This document shows, in pieces, positions 1 through 14,839 of a stretch of DNA of 64,000 bases. The translations under genes were made by a program, and so were the position numbers. A model generated the notes under the pieces. That model did no database searches. It was not told where the DNA came from and saw only the letters and a program-made list of their open reading frames with translations. This stretch comes from an uncultured Lachnospiraceae bacterium (lineage in GTDB: Bacteria; Bacillota; Clostridia; Lachnospirales; Lachnospiraceae): contig CAJUNR010000017.1 of assembly GCA_910587765.1 (NCBI GenBank), forward strand, positions 1 through 64,000. Direction: 5' to 3'. Each line of letters begins with the position of its first letter. The stretch's first letter is position 1.

Positions 1-469
1 AATCTGCACCCAGGATATCCATCTTGTTGATGAATGCCATACGGGGTACATTGTAAGTGTCGGCCTGACGCCATACGTTCTCGGACTGAGGCTCGACACC
101 GCCCTTCGCACAGAAGACGCCTACCGCGCCGTCCAGCACACGAAGGGAACGCTCCACTTCTACGGTAAAGTCAACATGGCCCGGGGTATCAATGATATTG
201 ATACGATGCTCGAGAGCGCCCGGTTTTGCCTTGCAGTTTTCCTGCTGGGTCCAGTGACAGGTCGTAGCTGCGGAAGTGATCGTGATACCTCTCTCCTGCT
301 CCTGCTCCATCCAGTCCATGGTGGCAGTACCTTCGTGAGTATCACCGATCTTGTAGTTCACACCAGTATAGTACAGGATACGCTCGGTCAATGTGGTCTT
401 GCCCGCATCAATATGAGCCATAATCCCGATATTCCTGGTCCTCTCCAACGGATATTCTCTTCCAGCCAA
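1..469 (-). CDS. fusA: Elongation factor G, N-terminal part (cut by window start)
   Basis: Translocation GTPase of the ribosome. Only the first 156 codons lie in the window. The reading starts at a TTG at 469 and gives AGREYPLERTRNIGIMAHID, then the P-loop AHIDAGKTT, the DTPGHVDF G3 motif and the INKMD G4 motif, all in the order expected of the GTPase domain. No ATG is available near the start; an AGGAGG lies about 9 bases upstream of the TTG and is made partly from the rpsG stop codon (TAGGAGG), so translation is probably coupled to rpsG. It is the last visible gene of the str unit rpsL-rpsG-fusA. Identity is certain; the TTG start is well supported by the ribosome-binding site. Confidence 0.96.
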   Translation of the reverse strand, partial: MAGREYPLERTRNIGIMAHIDAGKTTLTERILYYTGVNYKIGDTHEGTATMDWMEQEQERGITITSAATTCHWTQQENCKAKPGALEHRINIIDTPGHVDFTVEVERSLRVLDGAVGVFCAKGGVEPQSENVWRQADTYNVPRMAFINKMDILGAD

Positions 470-481
470 TGGATTTTCCTC

Positions 482-952
482 CTAGAATCTGTAATGTGCA
501 AATGCCTTGTTTGCCTCTGCCATCTTGTGCATGTCTTCTTTTCTCTTCACGGCCGCACCGGTATTGTTCGCCGCATCCATGATCTCGTTCGCCAGTCTCT
601 CCTCCATGGTCTTCTCGCCTCTCTTGCGGGAGAACATGGTCAGCCAGCGCAGAGCCAGCGCCTGACGGCGGTCTGCTCTTACCTCGATGGGCACCTGATA
701 GGTCGCGCCGCCGATACGTCTCGCCTTCACTTCCAGAAGCGGCATGATATTGTTCATGGCCTCTTCAAAAACCTCCAGAGCCGGCTTTCCAACCTTTGCC
801 TCCACTCTGGCAAATGCGCCGTATACGATCTTCTGCGCTACGCCCTTTTTGCCGTCCAGCATGATATTGTTGATCAGCTTGGTGACCACTTTGTTATTGT
901 ACAGCGGATCCGCCAGTACGTCTCTTTTCTGAGTATGTCCTTTACGTGGCAC
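482..952 (-). CDS. rpsG: 30S ribosomal protein S7
   Basis: Primary 16S rRNA-binding protein that nucleates assembly of the small-subunit head. The 156-residue product has the typical S7 start (PRKGHTQKRDVLADP), the central segment with GGATYQVPIEV and RRQALALRW, and the usual full length. It starts at a GTG preceded by AAGGAGG. It lies between rpsL and fusA in the conserved str order; its TAG stop forms the first bases of the fusA ribosome-binding site. S7 is known in other bacteria as an autoregulator of this operon, but I did not identify a specific S7 operator here. Confidence 0.97.
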   Translation of the reverse strand: MPRKGHTQKRDVLADPLYNNKVVTKLINNIMLDGKKGVAQKIVYGAFARVEAKVGKPALEVFEEAMNNIMPLLEVKARRIGGATYQVPIEVRADRRQALALRWLTMFSRKRGEKTMEERLANEIMDAANNTGAAVKRKEDMHKMAEANKAFAHYRF

Positions 953-1147
953 GTTACTTCCCTCCTTAATAAATAATTAAATCACAGGTACTCACATGTG
1001 TCGTTCTACGTGTGTTCGTGCCGGTCATTCTTCTATCAAATCAAACCCGCAGTCATAGGTTTTCCCGATGAACTCCTGGCACAGGGCAGCGCTTACGCGA
1101 TGCCAACAATCATAGTTCTGTTTGTGATACTCTTGAGTTGCTTTGTC

Positions 1148-1570
1148 TTACTTCTTGGCGTCTTTCGGTCTCTTGGCGCCGTATTTGGAACGCGCCTGAC
1201 GTCTCTTCGCCACTCCTGCGGTATCAAGCGTACCGCGGACAATGTGATATCTGGTACCCGGAAGGTCCTTTACCCTGCCTCCGCGGATCAGAACAACGCT
1301 GTGCTCCTGAAGGTTGTGGCCTTCACCCGGGATGTAGCTGGTCACTTCGATACCGTTGGAAAGACGTACTCTGGCAATCTTACGAAGAGCAGAGTTCGGC
1401 TTCTTCGGGGTCGCGGTCTTCACTGCCGTACACACGCCGCGCTTCTGCGGTGCGGATGCGTCGGTCGGTCTCTTTCTCAGAGAATTGAATCCCTTCTGCA
1501 GAGCCGGAGCAGTGGACTTCTTGACCGATGTCTGTCTTCCTTTTCTTACTAACTGGTTAAATGTTGGCAT
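1148..1570 (-). CDS. rpsL: 30S ribosomal protein S12
   Basis: Decoding-centre protein of the small subunit, 140 residues. The start MPTFNQLVRKGRQ at 1570 is preferred over an upstream in-frame ATG because AGGAGGTGAAAGG sits directly before it and it matches the family. The streptomycin-relevant segments TPKKPNSALRK and GRVKDLPGTRYH carry the wild-type lysines, so no target-based streptomycin resistance is visible. First gene of the str unit, with a consensus promoter about 120 bases upstream and a short palindromic hairpin (GGTAAG/CTTACC at 1615-1630) in the leader. Confidence 0.97.
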   Translation of the reverse strand: MPTFNQLVRKGRQTSVKKSTAPALQKGFNSLRKRPTDASAPQKRGVCTAVKTATPKKPNSALRKIARVRLSNGIEVTSYIPGEGHNLQEHSVVLIRGGRVKDLPGTRYHIVRGTLDTAGVAKRRQARSKYGAKRPKDAKK

Positions 1571-1691
1571 TCCTTTCACCTCCTGCATATTTGTGACAGG
1601 TTTTCTCCTGCGACGGTAAGAGTTCTTACCATGACTGCTGATCTTTCAGACTCGCTGAAAAGCACACATGCCGAAACACGCGTGCTTGATT

Positions 1692-1720
1692 ATTATATAT
1701 AATACATTTCGCTCTGTCAA
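1692..1720 (-). promoter_or_regulatory. Promoter of the rpsL-rpsG-fusA unit
   Basis: On the minus strand a perfect TTGACA (-35, 1715-1720) and a perfect TATAAT (-10, 1692-1697) are separated by exactly 17 bases. The predicted RNA would have a leader of roughly 115 bases before rpsL. A fully consensus housekeeping promoter fits a very highly expressed ribosomal operon. Confidence 0.9.
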
Positions 1721-1761
1721 GCGGTTTTCGGAATTTTTGCAGACCGTTTTGCAGACCGACC

Positions 1762-1792
1762 AAAACCCCCGGAGTGCAAGTCCGGGGGTTTT
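1762..1792 (-). terminator. Rho-independent terminator after pgi
   Basis: Perfect 12-bp inverted repeat (AAAACCCCCGGA / TCCGGGGGTTTT) with a 7-base loop. On the minus strand the stem ends in TTTT. It lies 60 bases past the pgi stop and just upstream of the str promoter, so it insulates the two units. Confidence 0.9.
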
Positions 1793-1851
1793 CGCTTTGT
1801 GCCATTATGGACACTGACTTCATTTGCCTGTCGGCATTATAGCATATCCGA

Positions 1852-3432
1852 TTAAATATTCAGCAGATCGCTGTAGACCGCAAGCGCTCCGTCCGTGTCA
1901 TGCGCGAGCACCTTCTTCGCCAGCACTTTGCCGAGCTGTACGCCCTCCTGGTCAAAGCTGTTGATATTCCATACGAATCCCTGGAACATGACTTTGTTCT
2001 CAAAGTGCGCCAGCAGCGTTCCCAGCGCTTCCGGAGTCAGCCGGTCGCCGATGATGATGCTCGAAGGACGTCCGCCCTCGAATCTCTTATTGCGGTTCTC
2101 GTCCTCTTTCCCGCATGCGAACGCCACGATCTGCGCCGCCACGTTGGCGCACAGTTTCTGCTGGCTCGTGCTGCCCTGGATCACAACGTCATTCTCCATC
2201 TGGTTGTTTTTAAAGCCGATAAACTGAAGCGGAACAATGTCCGTTCCCTGATGAAGAAGCTGATAGAACGAATGCTGCCCGTTCGTTCCCGGTTCGCCGA
2301 AGATCACAGGTCCCGTCACATAGTCCACCGGCTCGCCGAAACGGTTCACGGATTTCCCGTTCGACTCCATATCCAACTGCTGCAGATGCGCCGGGAAGCG
2401 GCTCAGCGCCTGTGAATAAGGAAGAACGGCAGTGTCAAGGTATCCAAGTACGTTGCGCTCGTAGACGCCGATCAGCGCGTCGAGCATGGCCGGATTCTGC
2501 ATCAGGTCCTTGTTCTTCGCAAGCACGTCTTCTTCCGCCGCGCCGGCAAGAATACGGGCGAATACATCCGGCCCGAACGCCAGCGACAGTACGGCTCCGC
2601 CGACTCCTGAAGTCGAGGAATAACGTCCGCCGATGTAGTCATCCATGAAAAATGCCGCCAGATAATCGGCGCTCTTCGCCAGCGGGGACGTCTCGCTCGT
2701 GACGGCGATCATATGCCTGGACGGATTCAGCCCGGCTTTTGTCAGAGCGTCTTTTACAAACGATTCATTGGTCAGGGTTTCCAGAGTCGTACCGGACTTG
2801 GAGACGACGATAAACACGGAACGTGCCACGTCGATATTCTTCAAGACCGCCGATGCGTCGTCCGGATCGACATTGCTGATAAATGCGGCGTTCATTTTCA
2901 GCGTATTGTTCGTTTTGGCCCAGTTTTCAAGCGCCAGATACAGCGCGCGGGGACCGAGGTCGCTTCCGCCGATACCGATCTGCACGACCGTCGTAAATTT
3001 CTCTCCCGCCTCGTTGGTGATCTCTCCGGCATGTACTTTCTCCGCAAATTCCGCGATCTTCTTCTGCTCGTTTACATAAAATTCCCGTTTATTGACGCCG
3101 TCCGCGATCACGTCATTCCCCAACTGTCCGCGGGTCAACTGGTGAAGCACCAGACGTTTTTCGCCGGTATTGATCACTTCGCCGTTATAGAGCGCCTCGT
3201 ATTTCTCAGTGAGCTGAGCTTCCTCCGCCAGTTTGGCAAGAACCGCCAGGATCTTGTCGTCTACCGCTTTTGCTCCATAATTAAATACAAGTCCGGATGC
3301 CATCGGCACGCTGTATTTCTTCACACGTTCCGCGCCGTTTTCGCCGGACATGACTTCCGCCACGTTTACCCGTTCCACCTCTGAAAGTTCCCTGTACGAA
3401 GCAAGCGTGTCAAAATTGTTCCATGAAATCAT
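1852..3432 (-). CDS. pgi: Glucose-6-phosphate isomerase
   Basis: Interconverts glucose-6-phosphate and fructose-6-phosphate in glycolysis and gluconeogenesis; cytoplasmic. The 526-residue product contains VVQIGIGGSDLGPRALY, the family signature region GGRYSSTSGVGGA, and the C-terminal block GTNGQHSFYQLLHQGTD, in the right order for a bacterial PGI. The start MISWNNFDTL at 3432 is chosen because AAGGAGG lies 7-8 bases upstream; a longer in-frame ORF has no such site. It is a single-gene unit with its own terminator. Its position between rpoC and rpsL is unusual for a clostridial str/rif region. Confidence 0.96.
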   Translation of the reverse strand: MISWNNFDTLASYRELSEVERVNVAEVMSGENGAERVKKYSVPMASGLVFNYGAKAVDDKILAVLAKLAEEAQLTEKYEALYNGEVINTGEKRLVLHQLTRGQLGNDVIADGVNKREFYVNEQKKIAEFAEKVHAGEITNEAGEKFTTVVQIGIGGSDLGPRALYLALENWAKTNNTLKMNAAFISNVDPDDASAVLKNIDVARSVFIVVSKSGTTLETLTNESFVKDALTKAGLNPSRHMIAVTSETSPLAKSADYLAAFFMDDYIGGRYSSTSGVGGAVLSLAFGPDVFARILAGAAEEDVLAKNKDLMQNPAMLDALIGVYERNVLGYLDTAVLPYSQALSRFPAHLQQLDMESNGKSVNRFGEPVDYVTGPVIFGEPGTNGQHSFYQLLHQGTDIVPLQFIGFKNNQMENDVVIQGSTSQQKLCANVAAQIVAFACGKEDENRNKRFEGGRPSSIIIGDRLTPEALGTLLAHFENKVMFQGFVWNINSFDQEGVQLGKVLAKKVLAHDTDGALAVYSDLLNI

Positions 3433-3743
3433 TTTTGATTCCTCCTTTTGAATATTCCGCGGACAAGACAAGCGAATCTTTTGCCGCGTTATTTTCCGCC
3501 GGACGGCAGAATCTTCCGAAAATACATTTATGAAACCACAAATATATTATACAGTATCATATCACAAAACGAAGCGTGAAGCAATATTTTGAAACAGCAG
3601 GTTCCTGTTGACTGACATCGTCGCACACCTGCGCCGTTTTCAGCCTGACGCAGACAGGTTTTCCCGAAAAGCGCGCTCTCCAGGCGCCGTGAATGTGAAA
3701 AGCAGCGTCTCCAAAATCTGATATCTGGCACCGATTATCCATC

Positions 3744-3771
3744 TTGCGAAACTTCCTCAATTATGTATAAT
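3744..3771 (+). promoter_or_regulatory. Promoter of the vanZ-like gene
   Basis: TTGCGA (3744-3749), 16-base spacer, perfect TATAAT (3766-3771). The transcript would start near the following A-run and hairpin. Confidence 0.65.
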
Positions 3772-3773
3772 AG

Positions 3774-3801
3774 AAAAAAACGGAAACTCATTCCGTTTCC
3801 G
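3774..3801 (-). terminator. Minus-strand terminator inside the vanZ leader
   Basis: Stem CGGAAAC / GTTTCCG with a 7-base loop (3781-3801). On the minus strand it is followed by seven T residues (3774-3780). It would stop antisense transcription running from the rpoC side through the vanZ-like gene towards pgi; the same hairpin lies in the vanZ 5' leader. Confidence 0.65.
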
Positions 3802-3815
3802 AAAAGGAGTTCCCT

Positions 3816-4328
3816 ATGATCCGAACGTTTTTGCGGGCCGTCCTGAAGCCCTTTTCTTTTCTTCCTGCCCTGCTGATGATCTCCCTGATCTTCTCCTTCT
3901 CCGCACAGGATGGAGAGACGTCCGGCGAGCTCAGCTATGAAGTGAGTGAATTAATCGTGGAAGCCGCCAATGAAGCGTTCGAGCTTCACTGGACCGACAG
4001 CCAGATCCGTTATTATACGGAGCGGATCCATCATCCGGTCCGTAAGCTGGCGCATATGACGGAATATTTCCTGCTGGCCGTGTCCGTCTCCTTCCCGCTC
4101 TACGTATACGGGGTGAGAGGACTGTGGCTGCCGCTGCTGGCCGGCGGTCTCTGCGTGGGCTTCGCCGCCCTCGATGAGTATCATCAGTCTTTTGTCGCCG
4201 GAAGAGGGCCTTCCTCGAGAGATGTCCTCATCGACAGCGTCGGCGTGCTGGCCGGCGTGCTGGTGGTACAGTTGATCTGTTTTCTCGGGAGAGTGACGGT
4301 TCTCCGGCCGCTGGGACGCAGAAAATAG
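3816..4328 (+). CDS. VanZ-like membrane protein
   Basis: A 170-residue membrane protein of the VanZ-like family. The family pattern is visible: an N-terminal membrane helix ending in FSFSAQDGETS, then RKLAHMTEYFLLAV in a second helix, and DEYHQSFVAGRGPSSRDVLIDSVGVLAG leading into the last helix. VanZ of Enterococcus gives low-level teicoplanin resistance, but most family members have no proven role, so no resistance should be inferred. The start has AAGGAG 6 bases upstream. It is the only plus-strand gene in the first 24 kb and forms a monocistronic unit convergent with rpoC. Confidence 0.85.
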   Translation: MIRTFLRAVLKPFSFLPALLMISLIFSFSAQDGETSGELSYEVSELIVEAANEAFELHWTDSQIRYYTERIHHPVRKLAHMTEYFLLAVSVSFPLYVYGVRGLWLPLLAGGLCVGFAALDEYHQSFVAGRGPSSRDVLIDSVGVLAGVLVVQLICFLGRVTVLRPLGRRK

Positions 4329-4389
4329 CGTTCAAGGCACGGAAAATGACCGCCGCTTCAATATAGACCGGCCTGATTGGCTTCAATTC

Positions 4390-4428
4390 CGGAAAAGGGA
4401 CCTCCGCACTCACGGGGTCCCTTTTCCG
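4390..4428. terminator. Shared terminator between vanZ-like gene and rpoC
   Basis: Perfect 13-bp stem CGGAAAAGGGACC / GGTCCCTTTTCCG with a 13-base loop, between convergent stop codons. T-rich on either strand within the stem end, so it probably works in both directions, chiefly for rpoBC. Confidence 0.85.
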
Positions 4429-4437
4429 TCGTATATT

Positions 4438-8187
<3,750 letters not shown>

Positions 8188-8199
8188 GAACGGCACCTC

Positions 8200-12057
<3,858 letters not shown>

Positions 12058-12157
12058 TTCACCCCTTATATATTTGATAACTGCATTTTCCGATAAAATG
12101 ACTGCAAAAACACCAGGCAAGGCACTGCGCATACCTCACCACAATAGTGCATTGTCC

Positions 12158-12186
12158 ATGTTATCACAAACTTTTCCCCTTGTCAA
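12158..12186 (-). promoter_or_regulatory. Promoter of rpoB-rpoC
   Basis: Perfect TTGACA (12181-12186), 17-base spacer, TAACAT -10 (12158-12163). The presence of a good promoter here, after a terminator behind rplL, means rpoBC need not depend on read-through from rplJL. Confidence 0.85.
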
Positions 12187-12213
12187 CGAGTTTTTCCAGA
12201 AATCGGCAATGAA

Positions 12214-12304
12214 TAAATCGAGTAGGGGAGGTTTCTTCCCTACTCGCGCATCGGGTGCCTGTCAGCTCTGCTGACAATCTTCCTTAGGCACCCGTATGCA
12301 TACG
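12214..12304. repeat. Double-hairpin dispersed repeat, copy A
   Basis: About 90 bp made of two palindromes: GAGTAGGG...CCCTACTC, then GGGTGCCT...AGGCACCC enclosing the small hairpin GTCAGC/GCTGAC, ending in GTATGCATA. It sits between the rplL terminator and the rpoB promoter. Copies with the same layout and orientation occur at 41661-41756 and 45817-45906. Copies A and B are nearly identical. Confidence 0.9.
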
Positions 12305-12336
12305 AAAAAGGGATACCGCCTGTACGCGATATCCCT
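12305..12336 (-). terminator. Terminator after rplL
   Basis: Stem AGGGATA-c-CGC / GCG-a-TATCCCT with one internal mismatch; on the minus strand it is followed by TTTTT and then directly by repeat copy A. It lies 15 bases after the rplL stop. Confidence 0.85.
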
Positions 12337-12350
12337 CGACTTTTGTAGAA

Positions 12351-12728
12351 TTATTTCAGGGTAACCTTTGCGCCCTCGCCCTCGAGTTTTGCTTTCAGCT
12401 CCTCAGCCTCTGCCTTGGATGCGCCCTCTTTCACGATCTTCGGAGCGCCGTCAACCACGTCTTTCGCCTCTTTCAGGCCGAGACCGGTCGCCTCGCGGAC
12501 CACTTTGATGACCTTAACCTTGTTCGGGCCTACCTCGGTCAGCTCGACGTCGAAGGAATCCTTCTCCTCAGCCGCCGCTGCGCCGCCGTCTGCTGCTGCC
12601 GCTACCACAACGCCTGCCGCCGCGGATACGCCGAACTCTTCCTCACAAGCCTTTACCAGCTCATTTAACTCCAATACGGTCAACTCTTTGATTGCATCAA
12701 TAAATTCTGCAGTAGTTAATTTTGCCAT
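12351..12728 (-). CDS. rplL: 50S ribosomal protein L7/L12
   Basis: Stalk protein that recruits and stimulates translation GTPases. The 125-residue acidic, alanine-rich product has the N-terminal dimerisation part (AKLTTAEFIDAIKELTVLEL), an Ala/Gly/Val hinge, and the C-terminal domain with VIKVVREATGLGLKEAKDVV. It follows rplJ closely and has a GGAGGTAGAACAAA leader. Terminated just downstream at 12305-12336. Full length and typical. Confidence 0.97.
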   Translation of the reverse strand: MAKLTTAEFIDAIKELTVLELNELVKACEEEFGVSAAAGVVVAAAADGGAAAAEEKDSFDVELTEVGPNKVKVIKVVREATGLGLKEAKDVVDGAPKIVKEGASKAEAEELKAKLEGEGAKVTLK

Positions 12729-12828
12729 TTTGTTCTACCTCCAATTGTAATGATTTTCTTCCATATAATCTGCTCTCAGGCACAGTCCCGTTCCCTGCGC
12801 CCTGCCGCCGCAAAACGGATGCGGCTTC

Positions 12829-13317
12829 CTATGCTTCTTTGCTCTCCGCGATCTGATTCAGCACGCGCGCAAAGTTGGCGATCGGGCTGTTCATGCTGCC
12901 GAGAAGTCTTCCGAGCAGCACCTCTCTCGACGGTACGTTCGCAATCGCGGTCATACCCTTCGCGTCATAATAATTTCCTTCCACCACGCCGGCTTTGATC
13001 TCCAGCTTATCCGCTGTCTTCGCGAAAGTCGCGATGATTCTCGCCGGAGCGGTCGCATCGGTCTTGGAGATCGCCACTGCGGACGGTCCTTCCAGATGCT
13101 GTGCAAGCGGCTCGAACTCGGTGCCCTTGATCGCAAAATTCAGCATGGTGTTCTTGTAGACCTTGTAAATGATGCCTTCCGCTCTCATCTGACGGCGGAG
13201 CTGCGTATCCTGTTCCACGGTCAGACCGCAGTGGTCCACCAGAACGACGCCGGCTGCACCTTCCAGATTTGCAGAAATCTCTTCTACAATCGGTCTTTTC
13301 AGTTCAACTTTTGCCAT
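12829..13317 (-). CDS. rplJ: 50S ribosomal protein L10
   Basis: Stalk-base protein that anchors the L7/L12 dimers on 23S rRNA, 162 residues. Begins AKVELKRPIVEEISANL and shows the L10 core VVLVDHCGLTVEQDTQLRRQ, with the C-terminal L7/L12-binding helix at the end. AAGGAGG lies 9 bases before the ATG. It is the first gene after an L10 leader with an attenuator, so L10 (with L12) very likely represses its own synthesis. Confidence 0.97.
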   Translation of the reverse strand: MAKVELKRPIVEEISANLEGAAGVVLVDHCGLTVEQDTQLRRQMRAEGIIYKVYKNTMLNFAIKGTEFEPLAQHLEGPSAVAISKTDATAPARIIATFAKTADKLEIKAGVVEGNYYDAKGMTAIANVPSREVLLGRLLGSMNSPIANFARVLNQIAESKEA

Positions 13318-13360
13318 GATTGGTTTCCTCCTTATAGATTTTTGGATGACAACCTTTGGA

Positions 13361-13396
13361 AAATAAAAACCTCCGTGCCGCAGACACAGAGGTTTT
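13361..13396 (-). terminator. Attenuator terminator in the rplJ leader
   Basis: Stem AAAACCTC-c-GTG / CAC-a-GAGGTTTT with a T-rich tail (TTTTTATTT) on the minus strand, about 45 bases before rplJ. It follows the L10-binding structure and is the expected premature terminator of that leader. Confidence 0.8.
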
Positions 13397-13485
13397 ACAA
13401 GCCATTCCTGAATCGAATGCTTTCCTCGGCAGGCGTTTTCCCCTTATGCTTTGCAGCACCTGCTGTCTTCGGGCAGTCATATCAA
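13397..13485 (-). ncRNA. Ribosomal protein L10 leader
   Basis: The minus-strand leader contains GACTGCCCGAAGACAGCAGG and then AACGCCTGCCGAGGAAAGC, which resemble the conserved kink-turn-containing parts of the bacterial L10 leader family. It lies between the rplJ promoter and the attenuator terminator. Assignment is by recognised motif and position, without a covariance-model search. Confidence 0.8.
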
Positions 13486-13492
13486 CTTATTT

Positions 13493-13521
13493 AAAATATC
13501 ATAATTTATAACGGATGTCAA
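13493..13521 (-). promoter_or_regulatory. Promoter of rplJ-rplL
   Basis: Perfect TTGACA (13516-13521), 17-base spacer, TATTTT (13493-13498) on the minus strand. It lies between the rplA stop and the L10 leader. Confidence 0.75.
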
Positions 13522-13536
13522 CAGCCTTTCCTGTAA

Positions 13537-14226
13537 TTAAGAAAGCTTCATCGGGTTCACCTTCACGCCCGGACCCATGGTCGGCGCGATGGTAACGCTC
13601 TTTAAAAACTGTCCCTTTACAGCGGACGGTCTTGCTTTGTTGATGGCATCCATAAGCGTCTGGAAGTTGTCCGCTAACTGCTCCTCGGTAAAGGACGCTT
13701 TACCGATCGGCACGTGGATAATATTGGTCTTGTCGAGTCTGTATTCGATCTTACCTGCTTTGATATCGTTGACCGCCTTGGTCACATCCATGGTAACCGT
13801 GCCGGCCTTCGGGTTCGGCATCAGGCCTTTCGGTCCGAGCACACGGCCCAGACGTCCGACGACGCCCATCATGTCCGGAGTCGCAACGACCACGTCGAAA
13901 TCAAGCCAGCCGCCCTGAATCTTCGGAACCAGTTCCTCCGCGCCGACAAACTCCGCGCCTGCCGCCTGCGCCTCGTCCGCCTTCGCGCCTTTCGCGAACA
14001 CCAGCACGCGCACCTGCTTGCCGGTTCCGTGGGGCAGTACGACCGCGCCGCGGATCTGCTGATCCGCATGACGTCCGTCACAGCCGGTTCTGATGTGTGC
14101 CTCGATCGTCTCGTCAAATTTGGCAATCGCCAGTTTCTTCACGAGCGCGATCGCCTCGTCTCTGTCATATTGTGTAAGCTTATCGTAGGATTTTAAAGCT
14201 TCAACGTATTTCTTACCATGTCTCAT
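13537..14226 (-). CDS. rplA: 50S ribosomal protein L1
   Basis: Forms the mobile L1 stalk that handles deacylated tRNA, and is a classical translational repressor of its own operon. The product of about 229 residues carries the family block GTGKQVRVLVFAKGAKADEA and the C-terminal GRLGRVLGPKGLMPNPKAGT. Two in-frame ATGs compete: one only 3 bases after AGGAGG (14235) and one 12 bases after it (14226). I chose the latter (MRHGKKYVEAL) on spacing and family fit. A 47-bp element directly upstream mimics the L1-binding rRNA stem. Confidence 0.95.
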   Translation of the reverse strand: MRHGKKYVEALKSYDKLTQYDRDEAIALVKKLAIAKFDETIEAHIRTGCDGRHADQQIRGAVVLPHGTGKQVRVLVFAKGAKADEAQAAGAEFVGAEELVPKIQGGWLDFDVVVATPDMMGVVGRLGRVLGPKGLMPNPKAGTVTMDVTKAVNDIKAGKIEYRLDKTNIIHVPIGKASFTEEQLADNFQTLMDAINKARPSAVKGQFLKSVTIAPTMGPGVKVNPMKLS

Positions 14227-14243
14227 AATATTCATTAACCTCC

Positions 14244-14290
14244 TTGTGGTAATGGCGGGTTTATGCCCTGTGGGTAAATGTCCCTCCCAC
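14244..14290 (-). promoter_or_regulatory. L1-type operator before rplA
   Basis: On the minus strand this begins GTGGGAGGG and ends CCATTACCAC. These are the two halves of the 23S rRNA helix bound by L1 (GGUGGGAGG ... AAUACCACC in E. coli). It lies just ahead of the rplA ribosome-binding site and is 46 of 47 bases identical to the element before rplK. Confidence 0.75.
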
Positions 14291-14310
14291 TCTGTCTTTC
14301 GGCAACAGTT

Positions 14311-14739
14311 TTAGTCGTCTACTACCGTAATGCCCATGCTTCTTGCGGTTCCCGCGATCATGCTGATCGCCGCGTCAAGGCTTCCCGCAGTCAAATCCGG
14401 CATCTTCAGTTCCGCAATTTTCTGAACCTCGGATCTCTTGATCGTAGCAACCTTGTCTTTCTTGGAATTGGCAGACGCCGTCTTCAGTCCGCATGCCTTC
14501 TTCAGTAACACTGCCGCCGGCGGAGTCTTGGTAATAAAGCTGAAGCTTCTGTCAGCATACACCGTGATCACAACCGGGATGATCATGTCGCCCTGGTCCG
14601 CGGTTCTTGCGTTGAACTCTTTTGTGAACTGTACGATGTTCACACCGTGCTGACCAAGCGCGGGACCTACTGGGGGAGCTGGTGTTGCCTTTCCAGCAGG
14701 GATCTGTAATTTAATATAACCTGTAACTTTTTTTGCCAT
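14311..14739 (-). CDS. rplK: 50S ribosomal protein L11
   Basis: Part of the GTPase-associated centre with L10/L12; needed for stringent-factor activation. The 142-residue product begins AKKVTGYIKLQIPAGKATPA and includes PPVGPALGQHGVNIVQFTKEF (proline-rich switch region) and the C-terminal rRNA-binding domain ending SMGITVVDD. AGGAGG lies ahead of the ATG. It sits between nusG and rplA in the usual order and has an L1-type operator upstream. Confidence 0.97.
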   Translation of the reverse strand: MAKKVTGYIKLQIPAGKATPAPPVGPALGQHGVNIVQFTKEFNARTADQGDMIIPVVITVYADRSFSFITKTPPAAVLLKKACGLKTASANSKKDKVATIKRSEVQKIAELKMPDLTAGSLDAAISMIAGTARSMGITVVDD

Positions 14740-14756
14740 AATCTAGGCACCTCCTA

Positions 14757-14802
14757 TTGTGGTAATGGCGGGTTTATGCCCTGTGGGTAATGTCCCTCCC
14801 AC
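14757..14802 (-). promoter_or_regulatory. L1-type operator before rplK
   Basis: Same 46-base element as before rplA, differing by one missing A. GTGGGAGGG and CCATTACCAC pair across an asymmetric loop as in the rRNA site. An L1 operator ahead of rplK is the arrangement known from E. coli and other bacteria. Confidence 0.8.
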
Positions 14803-14839
14803 GATTCACGGAAGAACGCTTCCGGGAACCACTCGCTTT

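Larger units (their letters stand above)
3433..3815. other. Intergenic region between divergent pgi and vanZ-like gene
   Basis: No coding sequence is supported in this 383-base stretch. It holds a candidate pgi -10 (TATAAT on the minus strand, 3546-3551, with a poor -35), the vanZ-side promoter (3744-3771) and a hairpin just before the vanZ start. Short ORFs on the minus strand around 3528-3760 lack ribosome-binding sites and family resemblance and are not called. Confidence 0.6.

Noticed and set aside
176..976. Plus-strand open frame across fusA/rpsG
   Set aside because: Spans two real genes on the opposite strand and has no coding character.
3528..3760. Two short minus-strand frames between pgi and vanZ-like gene
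   Set aside because: No ribosome-binding site, overlapping frames of equal length, and they cross the likely pgi promoter region.
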